A stretch of DNA of 64,000 bases from the NCBI GenBank assembly GCA_963784995.1, contig CAWATZ010000002.1:1116001-1180000 (forward strand), written 5' to 3'. The notes beneath the pieces were generated by a model. It was not told where the DNA came from and did no database searches. It saw nothing but the letters and a program-made list of their open reading frames with translations. Numbering within the stretch: position 1 is the first letter of the stretch; each line of letters opens with the position of its first letter. A program made the translations under genes and the position numbers. Positions 47,530 through 57,400 of the stretch are shown in pieces. The stretch comes from CAWATZ01 sp963784995. Lineage in GTDB: Bacteria > Planctomycetota > Planctomycetia > Gemmatales > Gemmataceae.

Positions 47530-48987
47530 TCACTTGCCCCCCTGCAGGAAGTAGAACGCCGTGAAGGCGCTGCCCAGCGCCAGAAGCAGCATCAGCCCCC
47601 ACTTGATCCAGTCACTCCCACCAAGGAAGTCGTCCTCGTTTGGCTTCAAAGGCACGTGCGGCCCGAGCGGCCCTTCCTGGTCGGGGGTGGGATTGGTCGG
47701 CGTGGCGCGGACCTGAGCGGCCCGGCGCGAGCGGTCCGGGTTGGCGGCGCGGTCCACAAGGGGGACTGACTTCGGGCCCGGCGAGGCAATCCGGCCGCTG
47801 GACGAGGGTTTGAGGTGCGGCACGGACGGCTGACCGGAAGGGGTCGGCATGGCTGAGGGGTTGATCACCAGATCGCGGAACTCCGGGTAACCCCGCAACT
47901 GCTCGAAGGGGCCGCTCTTGGTCTTGCTGGCCCGGACGTTGCTCGCATCCCCCAGCAGACCTTCCTTGAGCGAACGCCGGATGGCGGTGGCAGTGCCCTT
48001 GACCGTGTGAGTGACGCCCACCTCGTCCTTGTACACCAAATACCACAAGTCCACGGTGGCGTTGGCCACGTCGTGCGTGGGGACCCGTCGGGTGCTGTGG
48101 CCGGTCAGGTCCTCGACGAATTCCCGGCACGAGGAGGGCCGAACTTCCGGGTCGGGGTTCATGGCGCGGAGAATGGCCCATTCCACGCGCTCGCTGATGG
48201 CGTTGGGCGCCAGCTGGCGCGGCGGGACCAGCTCATTGTTCACCTTCTTCATCCAGGCGTCGAGCGGACCGTTGGAGCGAAAGGGCAATTCGCCGGTCAC
48301 CATCTGGTACAGGGTGGCCCCGAGGCTGTAGATGTCGCAGCGGATGTCGGCGTTCTTGGCGTTGCGGAACTGCTCGGGGGCCATGAAGTGCGGCGTGCCC
48401 AGACCGCGGCCGGTCTTGGTCAGGTTCAGGTCGGTTTCGGCCTCCTTGACCAGGCCGAGGTCGGCCAGCTTGGCGACGCCGTCCTGGGTGATCAGGATGT
48501 TGTCCGGCTTGACGTCGCGATGCACCAGGTTCATCTTGTGGGCCCGGTGCAGCCCCTGGGCCACCTGGGCAATGATGCGAATGGCCTCGCTTTCGGGGAC
48601 CCGGCCCACCCGCTCCAGGCGCTGGCCCAGCGATTCGCCGTCCACGTACTCCATCACCAGGTAGGGCATCGACCCCTTGTCGTCGTAATCCAGGGCCCGG
48701 ACGATGTTGGGATGATCAAGCCTGCTGGCCGCCCGGAACTCCTGCTCGAAGCGCTTCAGCAGGATCGGGTTGCTGGCCATGTGGCTGGGCATGATCTTGA
48801 TGGCCACCACCTGGCCCGTCTCGAGGTGCCGGCCCTTGAAGATGGCGCCCATGCCGCCCTCGGCGATCTTTTCCAGATCTCCATAGGCCCCGATGGTTCG
48901 CAGCATCGGTTCTCGCGACGTCTCCAGCGCCATTGCCGAGGTCTCCTCGACTCCGACCATCGGCCGGAGCAATTCCGACCGCTTCAT
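47530..48987 (-). CDS. PknB-like Ser/Thr protein kinase with C-terminal membrane anchor
   Basis: 485 residues from ATG 48987, with AAAGGAGT upstream. Kinase motifs are complete: IAEGGMGAIFKGRHLETGQV (P-loop), VVAIKIM (Lys), VHRDVKPDNILI, LADLGLVKE (DLG in place of DFG), GTPHFMAPEQ, DIYSLGATLYQMVTGELPF. A GYF-2-like domain follows (DLWYLVYKDEVGVTHTVKGT), then a Pro/Ser/Arg-rich disordered stretch and a single helix (WGLMLLLALGSAFTAFYFL) at the very C-terminus. The kinase faces the cytoplasm. It is divergent from a set of coiled-coil membrane proteins. Confidence 0.9.
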   Translation of the reverse strand: MKRSELLRPMVGVEETSAMALETSREPMLRTIGAYGDLEKIAEGGMGAIFKGRHLETGQVVAIKIMPSHMASNPILLKRFEQEFRAASRLDHPNIVRALDYDDKGSMPYLVMEYVDGESLGQRLERVGRVPESEAIRIIAQVAQGLHRAHKMNLVHRDVKPDNILITQDGVAKLADLGLVKEAETDLNLTKTGRGLGTPHFMAPEQFRNAKNADIRCDIYSLGATLYQMVTGELPFRSNGPLDAWMKKVNNELVPPRQLAPNAISERVEWAILRAMNPDPEVRPSSCREFVEDLTGHSTRRVPTHDVANATVDLWYLVYKDEVGVTHTVKGTATAIRRSLKEGLLGDASNVRASKTKSGPFEQLRGYPEFRDLVINPSAMPTPSGQPSVPHLKPSSSGRIASPGPKSVPLVDRAANPDRSRRAAQVRATPTNPTPDQEGPLGPHVPLKPNEDDFLGGSDWIKWGLMLLLALGSAFTAFYFLQGGK

Positions 48988-49272
48988 GCTAATTCTAACT
49001 CCTTTCCGGCATGAAAGCATGGCAAAAAACTCGAAAAGCGCGAACTGGCCGGCAAATCGCCTCGTAGCGCCTCTGCCGGGCGCGTCACGTCGGCCGGGAA
49101 AACCCGGTCCGCGCTCTCTGCCGGGCTTGAGCAGGCGGGAAGCAAGGCCGGACCAGATTCCTCCAGGATTTGATCAATTTTCCCTGGCAATGCTGACCGG
49201 AATCAGTCACAATCCATAGGTTGGCAGCTGCGACCCATCTGCCCTGAAGGCCATGTCAACAGGTGATGCTCC

Positions 49273-50739
49273 ATGACAATCCTCGGCAAGGTCCTGGCCT
49301 TTCTGAACATTCTGGGCGTAACGACTTTCCTTGTCCTGGCCTCGATGGACCTGGCCCGGAAGGAAAGCTGGAGGGAAGCCAACTACCGGCACGACCTGCT
49401 GAGTTATGGCTTGCCCCTCAATGACAAGCTCCTCACCGACAAGGAGCAGCCGCAAGCGGAACTCGTGGGCGATCCGAAACAGCCCAACCAGAGACTCAAG
49501 GACCTGTTTCCCCAGAACCCGGTCAACACCCAGGTCATGGAAGTCCAGCGCGTCCAGCAGGTGTTCGAGGGCGAGCTGCAGAAAGTCGCCGACAACAAGG
49601 CCAGGCACGTCGTGCTGTTTTGCCAGTACCTGCTGCCGCTGGCGACCCATTTCGAGGAACGCGAGGAACTGATCCTGATCCGCGCCAACCTGGCTACCGA
49701 GGAGAAGGCCAAGGCCCTGAAAACGGCCCTGCAGCAGGCGTTCAAGCTCGGGCTGAACGCCATGAAGAAAACGGAAGAGCGTGCCCAGGAAGTGGGCGGG
49801 CCCGAGGGCGACAAGCTGAAACGGCCCTTTGAGCAGCATTACCTCGAAGCCGTTCAGGGCGGGCTCGACAAGAGGCCCTTTGAGGGCGGGCCCGACAAGA
49901 GGCCGATTGTCAAGCTATTCCTGGGGATTTTGCCCACCGGCGGCGGCAAGACGTTCGCCGAGGCGGCCAGCAAGTTTGATGAAACCAGCTTCCTCCGGGA
50001 CGTCCGCAACGATCAGGCGAAGACCTTCGAGGAACTCTTTGACAGCGTTTATGACGATTTGCTCCGATCGCTGTACGACAAGCTCAAGGCCCGGTTTTAT
50101 GAACATTTCGAGGCCGCCAGAGATGGCAAGGTCATTGACCGGTCGAAGCCGGCCCAGGGCCCAGCCAGCCCCAGCCTGAGGGTGCAGACCTCGCCCGACG
50201 ACCAGAAAAAGGCGGTCGCACGCCTGCTCTTTAACCTGGTCGAGGTCGCGCCTCGGGCCAGCAACCAGCCCAGGCCAGCGCGAATCTGGGAAGATCCGGA
50301 TTACAAGCGGGTCATCAACGTCGTCGGTCTGGAGACGCTGGGGCAGGAGATCGAACAGCAGGCCAGACTGTACCAGGACATGATCAACGAGGTGACCGCC
50401 GACATCAAGCGGGAGCACGAGAACTTTGCCCTGGTCCATCGGGACCTGGTGGAGCAGCTCAAGGACCGGGCCGGCCGAATCGGCTACCTGGACGCTCTGC
50501 TGAAACGCAACATCGATGCAGTCGAGGCAGCGAAGGACGTGGTCAAGCGCCGCCAGGTGGACGTGGATTACTACGTCGCGGAGCTGGACAAGGTCCGCAA
50601 GGAGACGGCCGACCGGCTGGCGGACCTGACCAGGCTGGAAACGCAGCTGTTCAAGATCCGCCTCGAGGTCCGCGACGCCACCCGGCTCAATCAGGAATAC
50701 CAGCGCCAGCTCAACCAGATGGAAGAACGAGTGCGCTAA
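49273..50739 (+). CDS. Coiled-coil membrane-anchored protein, first of three
   Basis: 488 residues. N-terminus MTILGKVLAFLNILGVTTFL is one transmembrane helix; the rest is long charged helices (FEEREELILIRANLATEEKA; KREHENFALVHRDLVEQLKD; VKRRQVDVDYYVAELDKVRK; ATRLNQEYQRQLNQMEERVR). KRPFEGGPDKRP is a short internal repeat of KRPFEQHY.../DKRPFEGG text. No enzyme motif is visible. The N-terminal M-T-x-x-G-K-[IV]-L pattern is shared with the next two genes. A structural or scaffolding role in the cell envelope is plausible. Confidence 0.65.
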   Translation: MTILGKVLAFLNILGVTTFLVLASMDLARKESWREANYRHDLLSYGLPLNDKLLTDKEQPQAELVGDPKQPNQRLKDLFPQNPVNTQVMEVQRVQQVFEGELQKVADNKARHVVLFCQYLLPLATHFEEREELILIRANLATEEKAKALKTALQQAFKLGLNAMKKTEERAQEVGGPEGDKLKRPFEQHYLEAVQGGLDKRPFEGGPDKRPIVKLFLGILPTGGGKTFAEAASKFDETSFLRDVRNDQAKTFEELFDSVYDDLLRSLYDKLKARFYEHFEAARDGKVIDRSKPAQGPASPSLRVQTSPDDQKKAVARLLFNLVEVAPRASNQPRPARIWEDPDYKRVINVVGLETLGQEIEQQARLYQDMINEVTADIKREHENFALVHRDLVEQLKDRAGRIGYLDALLKRNIDAVEAAKDVVKRRQVDVDYYVAELDKVRKETADRLADLTRLETQLFKIRLEVRDATRLNQEYQRQLNQMEERVR

Positions 50740-50758
50740 CCGAAATGGTTTCAAAGCC

Positions 50759-50822
50759 TGTAGGGAACGCCCTCCGTGGCGTTCCGGTCCCACGCGGAAC
50801 GCCACGGAGGGCGTTCCCTACA
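50759..50822. repeat. Perfect 28-bp-arm palindrome (TGTAGGGAACGCCCTCCGTG)
   Basis: Arms 50759-50786 and 50795-50822 are exact reverse complements with an 8-base centre. GAAATGGT occurs on each side (50742-50749 and 50823-50830), possibly a duplicated target. It sits between two same-strand coiled-coil genes, 19 bases after the first stop. Confidence 0.85.
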
Positions 50823-50851
50823 GAAATGGTCCCCAACGGGAGTTCCATCCC

Positions 50852-51649
50852 ATGACGATGTTCGGCAAGATCCTGGTCCTGCTCAACCTGGCCCTGAGCG
50901 TGATGCTGATGATCGTGGCCATCGTTGCGTACCTTGCCCGCATGGACTGGTCCAACAACCCGAGCAAGGACGGCAGCCCCGAGGGGGAATTGCGGGCCCG
51001 GGTCGCCAGGGTCACCGACCTCTGGAACCGGATTCCCGGTTCCGAGGCCAGCTGGCGCAAGTCACATGAAGGCTTGACCGTCCTGGAAGTGGGGACGGTG
51101 CCACAACACCTGGACGGCCGGCTGGCCAACCGGGACTGGTACAGGACCGAGATCCAGCTTCTGCTCACCGCGGGGGATGACATGATGGGCAAACCCACCG
51201 TGATGCGGGAAGTCGCGCTCGACGACAAGTTCCAGCTTGTTCCCGATGACGCCAACTCCGGCCGGCCCAAGATGGTTCCAGCCAAGGACCGCTTTGGCAA
51301 GGACCTTCTCAGCCTGGCTGCGTATGATAAAGTAGAGAAGGGTTTCTTTGATGCCCTGGACATGCAACTGAAAAAGCTCGATGCCCTGGTCAAGGAAGAC
51401 ACGAAACTGACCGAGATGCTGCTGGACGATTACCCAGTCAAGGGGGCCAAGGGGCTTCACACCCGGCTGAAGGAGGAGCGGGTCCGCGGCGAGGAGGTCA
51501 AGAACGAGCTGGAGCTGGTCAGACGGCCCTTGATCAACACCTACGTGGAGGCGGAGTTGTTGCTCAAACGCAAGCGGCAGATGGAGGATCGTCTGGAGGA
51601 ACTGAAGAAGGCAAGGGCGGCCCAGCTAGCGGGGCTGGGCAAGAACTAG
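50852..51649 (+). CDS. Coiled-coil membrane-anchored protein, second of three
   Basis: 265 residues. MTMFGKILVLLNLALSVMLM begins a single membrane helix, followed by RMDWSNNPSKDG and a soluble domain with helices (YDKVEKGFFDALDMQLKKLD; RGEEVKNELELVRRPLINTY; LLLKRKRQMEDRLEELKKAR). The N-terminus is closely similar to those of the flanking two genes, but the soluble parts differ in length and sequence. No known function. Separated from the first gene only by the palindrome. Confidence 0.65.
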   Translation: MTMFGKILVLLNLALSVMLMIVAIVAYLARMDWSNNPSKDGSPEGELRARVARVTDLWNRIPGSEASWRKSHEGLTVLEVGTVPQHLDGRLANRDWYRTEIQLLLTAGDDMMGKPTVMREVALDDKFQLVPDDANSGRPKMVPAKDRFGKDLLSLAAYDKVEKGFFDALDMQLKKLDALVKEDTKLTEMLLDDYPVKGAKGLHTRLKEERVRGEEVKNELELVRRPLINTYVEAELLLKRKRQMEDRLEELKKARAAQLAGLGKN

Positions 51650-51818
51650 GGCGAGGGGACGAACGCGACCGACCAACTGCGGTTGACATTCGCTTTCGTC
51701 CTTGCCATATAGGCTCCCGTTCGCCAGGGGGATGGAACGGCGGACCGGGATCGCAATCCATTCGGACGAGGAGCAGGCCCATGCGGTCTGGTTGTCGTGC
51801 CGGTCAGGGGGATGGATC

Positions 51819-52685
51819 ATGACGATTGTCGGCAAGATTCTGGTCTTCATTGTTCTGATCTTCAGCTGCCTCATCTTGGGCCTGGTCGTGTTCCTTTACG
51901 CGGCCCGCGTCAACTACGCCAGTTTGCTCAAGCGCGAGACTGATTTCCGCAAGGTGGATCGTGCCGTCGCCGATTCCTACAAGAACGAAAAAGGCGAACT
52001 GATCAAGGACTACGATGCCCAACTCGCCAAGATGAAAGCCGACCACGACCGGGTCGTGGCTCACCTCCTGGATCAGCAGACCGTCAACAGGACACTCCAG
52101 GACTCGCTGGTGCAGGAGAAGAAGAAAACACTCGATGCGGAAGCCCTGTCCGACGCCCGCAAGACTGAGGTGGAACGGCGGCAAAAAGAGGCCGAGCAGA
52201 ACCTGGCCGCCCTCACCGCGGAGCGGACCAAGAACTTCGAGCTGCTCAAGGAGAAGAACGTCCTGCTGCAGCGGACCACGGCGGCGGAGATCAGCGCTCG
52301 CACGACGCTGGAGATCAATCGCCGGCTGGAGTATCAGTTGCAGGAGATGGCCCGCGACATGGCCCGGCTGCGGGCCAGCGGTTCGGCGACGACCGTCACC
52401 AAGCCCGACTACAACCCGCCTGCGGAGAAGATCGATGGGCTGATCAAGGCGACCGACAACAGCGGCCTGGTCAAGATCACCCTGGGCAGCGATTCCGGTC
52501 TGCTGCGCGGCCACACGATGGAAGTGTTCCGCATCAACCGCAACAACCCCTCACAGAGCAAGTATCTGGGCCGGGTTCGGATCATCGAGGTGACCCCGAA
52601 CGAAGCGGTGGCCCAACCCCTGGGCCGGATGCTGGACGTGATCAAGCCGGGAGACAATGTGGCCAGTCGGATCCTGGGTGGCTGA
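51819..52685 (+). CDS. Coiled-coil membrane-anchored protein, third of three
   Basis: 288 residues from ATG 51819 (AGGGGGATGG ribosome site). MTIVGKILVFIVLIFSCLIL forms the membrane helix; then a long coiled coil (EKKKTLDAEALSDARKTEVE; KEAEQNLAALTAERTKNFEL; TLEINRRLEYQLQEMARDMA). The C-terminal 80 residues are a compact beta domain (GLVKITLGSDSGLLRGHTME; YLGRVRIIEVTPNEAVAQPL; IKPGDNVASRI) that resembles the S1/OB-like or SH3-like end of planctomycete 'GxxxGxxxxV' envelope proteins. No enzyme motif. Confidence 0.65.
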   Translation: MTIVGKILVFIVLIFSCLILGLVVFLYAARVNYASLLKRETDFRKVDRAVADSYKNEKGELIKDYDAQLAKMKADHDRVVAHLLDQQTVNRTLQDSLVQEKKKTLDAEALSDARKTEVERRQKEAEQNLAALTAERTKNFELLKEKNVLLQRTTAAEISARTTLEINRRLEYQLQEMARDMARLRASGSATTVTKPDYNPPAEKIDGLIKATDNSGLVKITLGSDSGLLRGHTMEVFRINRNNPSQSKYLGRVRIIEVTPNEAVAQPLGRMLDVIKPGDNVASRILGG

Positions 52686-52735
52686 TCTGGCTGACCGACT
52701 GAGCAGGCACCGTTTCTGAATGGAGCGAGGTAATC

Positions 52736-53097
52736 ATGCCCTCGACTGTCCGCGCACGCGGAACCCGGCCCATCGGTTCCGACTCCGACGCCCCCAAAGG
52801 GAAACCCCGCAACGACGTCTACGTGGGGCTGCTGCTGATCGCGCTGCTGGCCCAGGTCGCCGGCTGCATCTTGCTCTACCTGGACTTCAGCAGCTACCCC
52901 GAGGGAACCAAGCCCAATCAAGTGCCGATGGCGCCGCTCAAGATCGGGCCCCCCGGACAACCGCCACCGGCCGGGCGCAGGGGCAACCGGGGATGATGGG
53001 CGGCCAGCCCGGCGGCATGGCCGGCAACCAGGGCATGGCCGGGATGGCCGGGATGGCGGGCAATCGGGGCATGGCGGGGGCGGCTGGCAATCCCTGA
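52736..53097 (+). CDS. Small membrane protein with Gly/Met-rich tail (one frameshift)
   Basis: A base seems missing near 52972. With it restored, the frame continues past a false stop at 52996 for exactly 120 residues. N-terminal basic region, one helix (VYVGLLLIALLAQVAGCILL), a Pro-rich stretch, and a tail of MAGNQGMAGMAGMAGNRGMA type repeats. It ends the coiled-coil gene run. Such low-complexity G/M tails are disordered and could self-associate. Confidence 0.6.
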
Positions 53098-53160
53098 GAC
53101 TCTCGTTCCAGCGGCCCCGGGTTGCGCTGCGTTCCACCCGTTGGGGCTAGGGAATCCGAA

Positions 53161-54105
53161 ATGCGAACGGTCATCACGGGCGGAGCGGGCTTCATCGGTT
53201 CTCACCTCTGCCAGCGCTTTCTGGAGCGCGGCCACGAGGTGATCTGCGTTGATAACCTGATTACCGGGTCGCTGAGCAACGTCGAGCCCTTGCGCAAGAA
53301 TGATTGCTTTGCCTTTATCCGCCACGACATCTCGCATCCGCTGGAAATCGACGGTCCGGTGGACAACGTGCTGCACTTCGCGTCGCTCGCCAGTCCGGTC
53401 GATTACCTGCAATACCCAATCCAGACGCTCAAGGTCGGCTCGCTGGGCACGCACAACACGCTCGGGCTGGCCAAGCTAAAAGGATCGCGGTTCCTGCTGG
53501 CCAGCACCAGCGAGGTCTACGGGGACCCGGAAATCCACCCTCAGAAAGAGGATTATTGGGGCAACGTAAACCCAATTGGGATAAGGGGTTGCTACGACGA
53601 AAGCAAGCGGTTTGCCGAAGCCATTACCATGGCCTACCACAGAACGCATGGCGTCAATACAGGGATAATTCGGATCTTCAATTGCTATGGATCCTGCATG
53701 CGTCTCGACGATGGCCGAGTTTTGCCCAATTTCATGGGCCAGGCCTTGCGCGGCGAGCCGTTGACGGTCTACGGCAAGGGCACACAAACCCGCAGTTTCT
53801 GCTACGTCGATGACATGGTGAATGGGATCGAGAAGTTGCTGTTCGCCAGCTATCACGAACCAGTCAACATCGGCAATCCCAGCGAGATCACCATCCTGGA
53901 GTTCGCCGAGGAGATCCTGAAGCTCTCCGGCAGCAAAAGCCAGATCGTCTTCAAGCCGCTGCCGCAGGACGATCCGAAGGTGCGCCGGCCCGACATCACC
54001 CGGGCCCGGACCCTGCTCGGCTGGGAGCCGAAAATCGACCGGCACGAGGGACTGAAACGAACCCTGGCCTATTTCCAGGCGAAGATTCGCGGTCAGGAAC
54101 AGTGA
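53161..54105 (+). CDS. UDP-glucuronate decarboxylase-like SDR (UXS family)
   Basis: 314 residues. ITGGAGFIGSHLCQRFLERG (NAD site), DNLITGSLSNVE, HFASLASPVDYLQYPIQTLK, LASTSEVYGDPEIHPQKEDY and CYDESKRFAEAITMAYH (Tyr-x3-Lys) identify an extended SDR of the UXS type, making UDP-xylose from UDP-glucuronate for surface polysaccharide. The block that normally reads 'FNTYGPRMR' is FNCYGSCMR, and the segment 53570-53708 uses codons rare in the rest of the gene (ATA, AGA, AGG, ATT). Confidence 0.85.
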   Translation: MRTVITGGAGFIGSHLCQRFLERGHEVICVDNLITGSLSNVEPLRKNDCFAFIRHDISHPLEIDGPVDNVLHFASLASPVDYLQYPIQTLKVGSLGTHNTLGLAKLKGSRFLLASTSEVYGDPEIHPQKEDYWGNVNPIGIRGCYDESKRFAEAITMAYHRTHGVNTGIIRIFNCYGSCMRLDDGRVLPNFMGQALRGEPLTVYGKGTQTRSFCYVDDMVNGIEKLLFASYHEPVNIGNPSEITILEFAEEILKLSGSKSQIVFKPLPQDDPKVRRPDITRARTLLGWEPKIDRHEGLKRTLAYFQAKIRGQEQ

Positions 54106-54468
54106 CAATTGGGGGACACTGGGAAAACTGGGGACAATTCAGGTTGTCCCGAACGCCTTTTCGCCTGAAAATCTTTGCTTTCCTTGAAAACTTAACAGAA
54201 GGAACCGGACACCAATCTTGACAGAGACCCCCGATTCAATCTAGATTACCCCGATCAGAACAGAATGTCCCCCTGCGTGTCAACCTGGCCTGCAACGAGG
54301 CGTTCTCCTTGGCATCGACGTCGAGGCCCTTTCCCGGAAGGAAGAGCAGGAAGCCGGACCAGAACAACGGAGGGCGCGAAACGCTCTGTTAATTGCCACG
54401 ACAACCGTGCCGTGGCCGCACTGACGCACGATCCTCCGAACTAACCACGGAGGCCATGAAACGCTCCC
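54106..54468. other. Intergenic region with GGGGACA-type inverted remnants
   Basis: 363 bases. TTGGGGGACACTGGG...CTGGGGACAATTC near 54110-54140 and CAGAATGTCCCC near 54262-54273 face each other as imperfect inverted blocks with lower GC between them, possibly the trace of a REP-like or IS200-type element. No gene seen. Confidence 0.35.
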
Positions 54469-57400
54469 ATGCAGACAACTCAAACCGCTCCGGCGGAGTT
54501 CAAGAATCTTGACCTTTCGCGGATTGCCCAGGACTTGCAAATCCGCAAGGTCCAGGTCGAGGCCGTGGTCCAGCTTCTGGACGAGGGCAACACCATTCCC
54601 TTCATCACCCGCTACCGCAAGGAACGCACCGGCGGGCTGGACGAGGAAGTGCTGCGCATTATCCAGGAACGCATCGGCCAGCTGCGCCACCTGGCCGAGC
54701 GCAAGCAGACCATCCTGCGCAGCATCGAGGGCCAGGGCAAACTGACCGACGAGTTGCGGGCGGCCATTTTGTCGGCCGACTCTCCCAAGCGGCTCGAGGA
54801 TCTGTATTTGCCCTACAAGCCCAAGAAGCGGACCCTGGCCACCACGGCGCGGGAGAAGGGACTGGAGCCGCTGGCGCTGGCCATCTGGAACAGCGACCCG
54901 GCGGTCGCCAACCTGGCCGAGGTGCTGGCCGGCATGCTCAACCCGGAAAAGGAGCTGAATACCCCGGACGACGTCCTGACCGGGGCCGGGCACGTCCTGG
55001 CGGAGCTGATCGCGGAGACGGCCGACATCCGCGGGACGCTGCGCAACGTGCTGTGGGACACGGGCAAGCTGACCACGGCCAAGAGCGACAAGGTGGCCGA
55101 GGGCCAGGGCCTGGATTACAAGGACTACTTCCAGTTCACCGAGCCGCTGCGCCACGTGCCGCCGCACCGCATCCTGGCCATCAATCGCGGCGAGAAGGAA
55201 AACGTGCTGACGGTCAAGCTGGTCTGGGACGAGGAGCTGGGCCTGCGCGTCGCCCTGGAGCGTCTGCCGCTGCCGTTGCCCGACCACAAGCCTGCCGTGC
55301 CGGCGCAGGAGCCGCCGCCAAACGGCACCGGTGGGCCGGCGGTCGAAGCGGAGGCCGGCCTGCCGGCCGGAGCGCACGCAGGCGTGCGGTCCGAGGATTC
55401 GGCCCCGGCCCCCCATGCCCATGCGCACCCGCATCCAAACCACCCCCACCGGATGCAGGAGCTGATCGCGCAGCGGACGGCGGCCCTCCAGGCCCATCCG
55501 CACAAGGAGTTCCTGCAGAGGGTCACCGCCGACGCCCTGTCGCGCTTGCTGGTCCCCAGCCTGGAGCGGGAGATCCGCCGGGAGCTGACCCAGAAGGCCG
55601 AGGGGCATGCCATCGACGTTTTCGCGCGGAACCTGCGCAGCAAGCTGCTGGCGCCGCCGCTGCACGGCAAGCGGATCCTGGCCATCGATCCGGGCTTTCG
55701 CACCGGCTGCAAGGTGGCCGCCCTCGACGAGCACGGCAACCTGCTGGAGGAAGGGGTCATCTTCCCGCATCCGCCGCAGAAGAAAGCCCACGATGCCCGG
55801 CTCAAGCTGGAAGAGCTGGTCCGCAAGCACCAGACCAGCGTGATCGCCATCGGCAACGGCACCGCCTGCCGGGAGACGGAGGAACTGGTCGGCGAGCTGA
55901 TTTCCAGCCTGGACGCACGCCGCAGCGGCGCCGTGGCCCCCAGCGCGGCCGTTCCCGCCGCCGCGGAAGCGCCTCCTCCGGTCCCCGAGCCACCGCCTGC
56001 TCCGGTCGTGGAAGCGTCCGCTCCGGTCGCGGCCGAGGAACCGGCTCCTGTTCCGCTTGTGGTGGAGGCCCCGGCCAGCGGCGAAAGCGTCCCCGCTCCT
56101 TCCGAGATCGCCCCCACGCCGGCACCCGAGGCCGCGGCCGAAGCGCAGGCTGGCCCTCTGCCCGACCTGTCGGGCAGGCCCGACGGAGCGCACGCAGGCG
56201 TGCAGGCGCCCCCGCCACCTCCGCCGGCGCCGCCGCCACCCCCGCCCGACCCCACGGTGGTGCTGGCTCACCTGCCGGAAGCACCGGCTGACCTGGCGTA
56301 CGTCATCGTCAACGAGGCCGGGGCCAGCGTCTACTCGGCCAGTCCGGTGGCCAAGGAGGAGTTCCCCCAGTTCGACGCCACTCTGCGCGGCACCATCTCG
56401 ATCGGCCGGCGCTTGCAAGACCCGCTGAGCGAGCTGGTCAAGATCGATCCGCAGCACATCGGCGTCGGCCTGTATCAGCACGACCTCAATCTCAAGCAGC
56501 TCAAGGAGTCGCTGGAGGGCGTGATTGAATCGTGCGTCAACACGGTGGGCGTCGATCTGAACACCGCCAGCGTGCCGCTACTGCGCTACGTCTCCGGTCT
56601 GAACTCGCTGGCGGCCCACAGCGTTGTCGAGCACCGCAAGACGAACGGACCCTTCCGCAATCTCGAGCAGTTGCTGCAAGTTTCCGACATTGGCGAGAAG
56701 CGCTTTGTGCAGGCGGCCGGGTTCCTCAAGATCGCCAACGGCGACAACCCGCTGGACGCCACCTGGATTCACCCCGAGAGCTACGCCGCCGCCCGGCAAC
56801 TGCTGGCGGAGCTTGGCTATGGCCCCGAGGCCCTGGCCCACAAGGAGCAGCTGGACGAGCTGCGCACCAAGCTGAAGGCGGTTTCGCCCGAGGAGGTCGC
56901 CAATCGGCTGCAGGTTGGCCTGCCGACGGTCCGGGACCTCATCGATTCGCTGGCCCGTCCGGGCCGGGACCCGCGCGAGGACCTGCCGCCGCCGATCTTC
57001 AAGAAAGGCGTGCTCAAGTTGGAAGACCTCCAGCCGGGCATGGAGCTGAAGGGGTCGGTGCTGAACGTGGTCGATTTCGGGGCGTTCATGGACATTGGCC
57101 TGAAGGACAGCGGCCTGGTCCACATCAGCCAGATGGCCAACCGCTACGTCAAGAGCCCCTACGACGTGGTCACGGTGGGCGACGTGGTGACCGTCTGGGT
57201 GCTGTCGGTGGACAAGGAGCGCCGGCGTGTCTCGCTGACGATGATCTCGCCCGGCACCGAGCGCCGGCCGATCGAGCGTCGGCCGCGGGAGCCGCAGGGG
57301 CAGCGCCGCGAGGGCGGACCGCCCCGCGGCCAGCGGCGCGAAGGGCCGCCTCCAGGACAGCAGGCCCGCGAAGGGGGACCGCCGCACCAGGGTGGGCGTC

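Noticed and set aside
55339..55391. Target-site duplication GCGGTC around the first tex element
   Set aside because: The downstream repeat overlaps the element's own conserved GCG end and the implied 47-base insertion would shift the tex frame, so it may be chance.
54280..56481. Open frame of 733 codons on the minus strand
   Set aside because: Antisense to tex; composition is that of a shadow frame.
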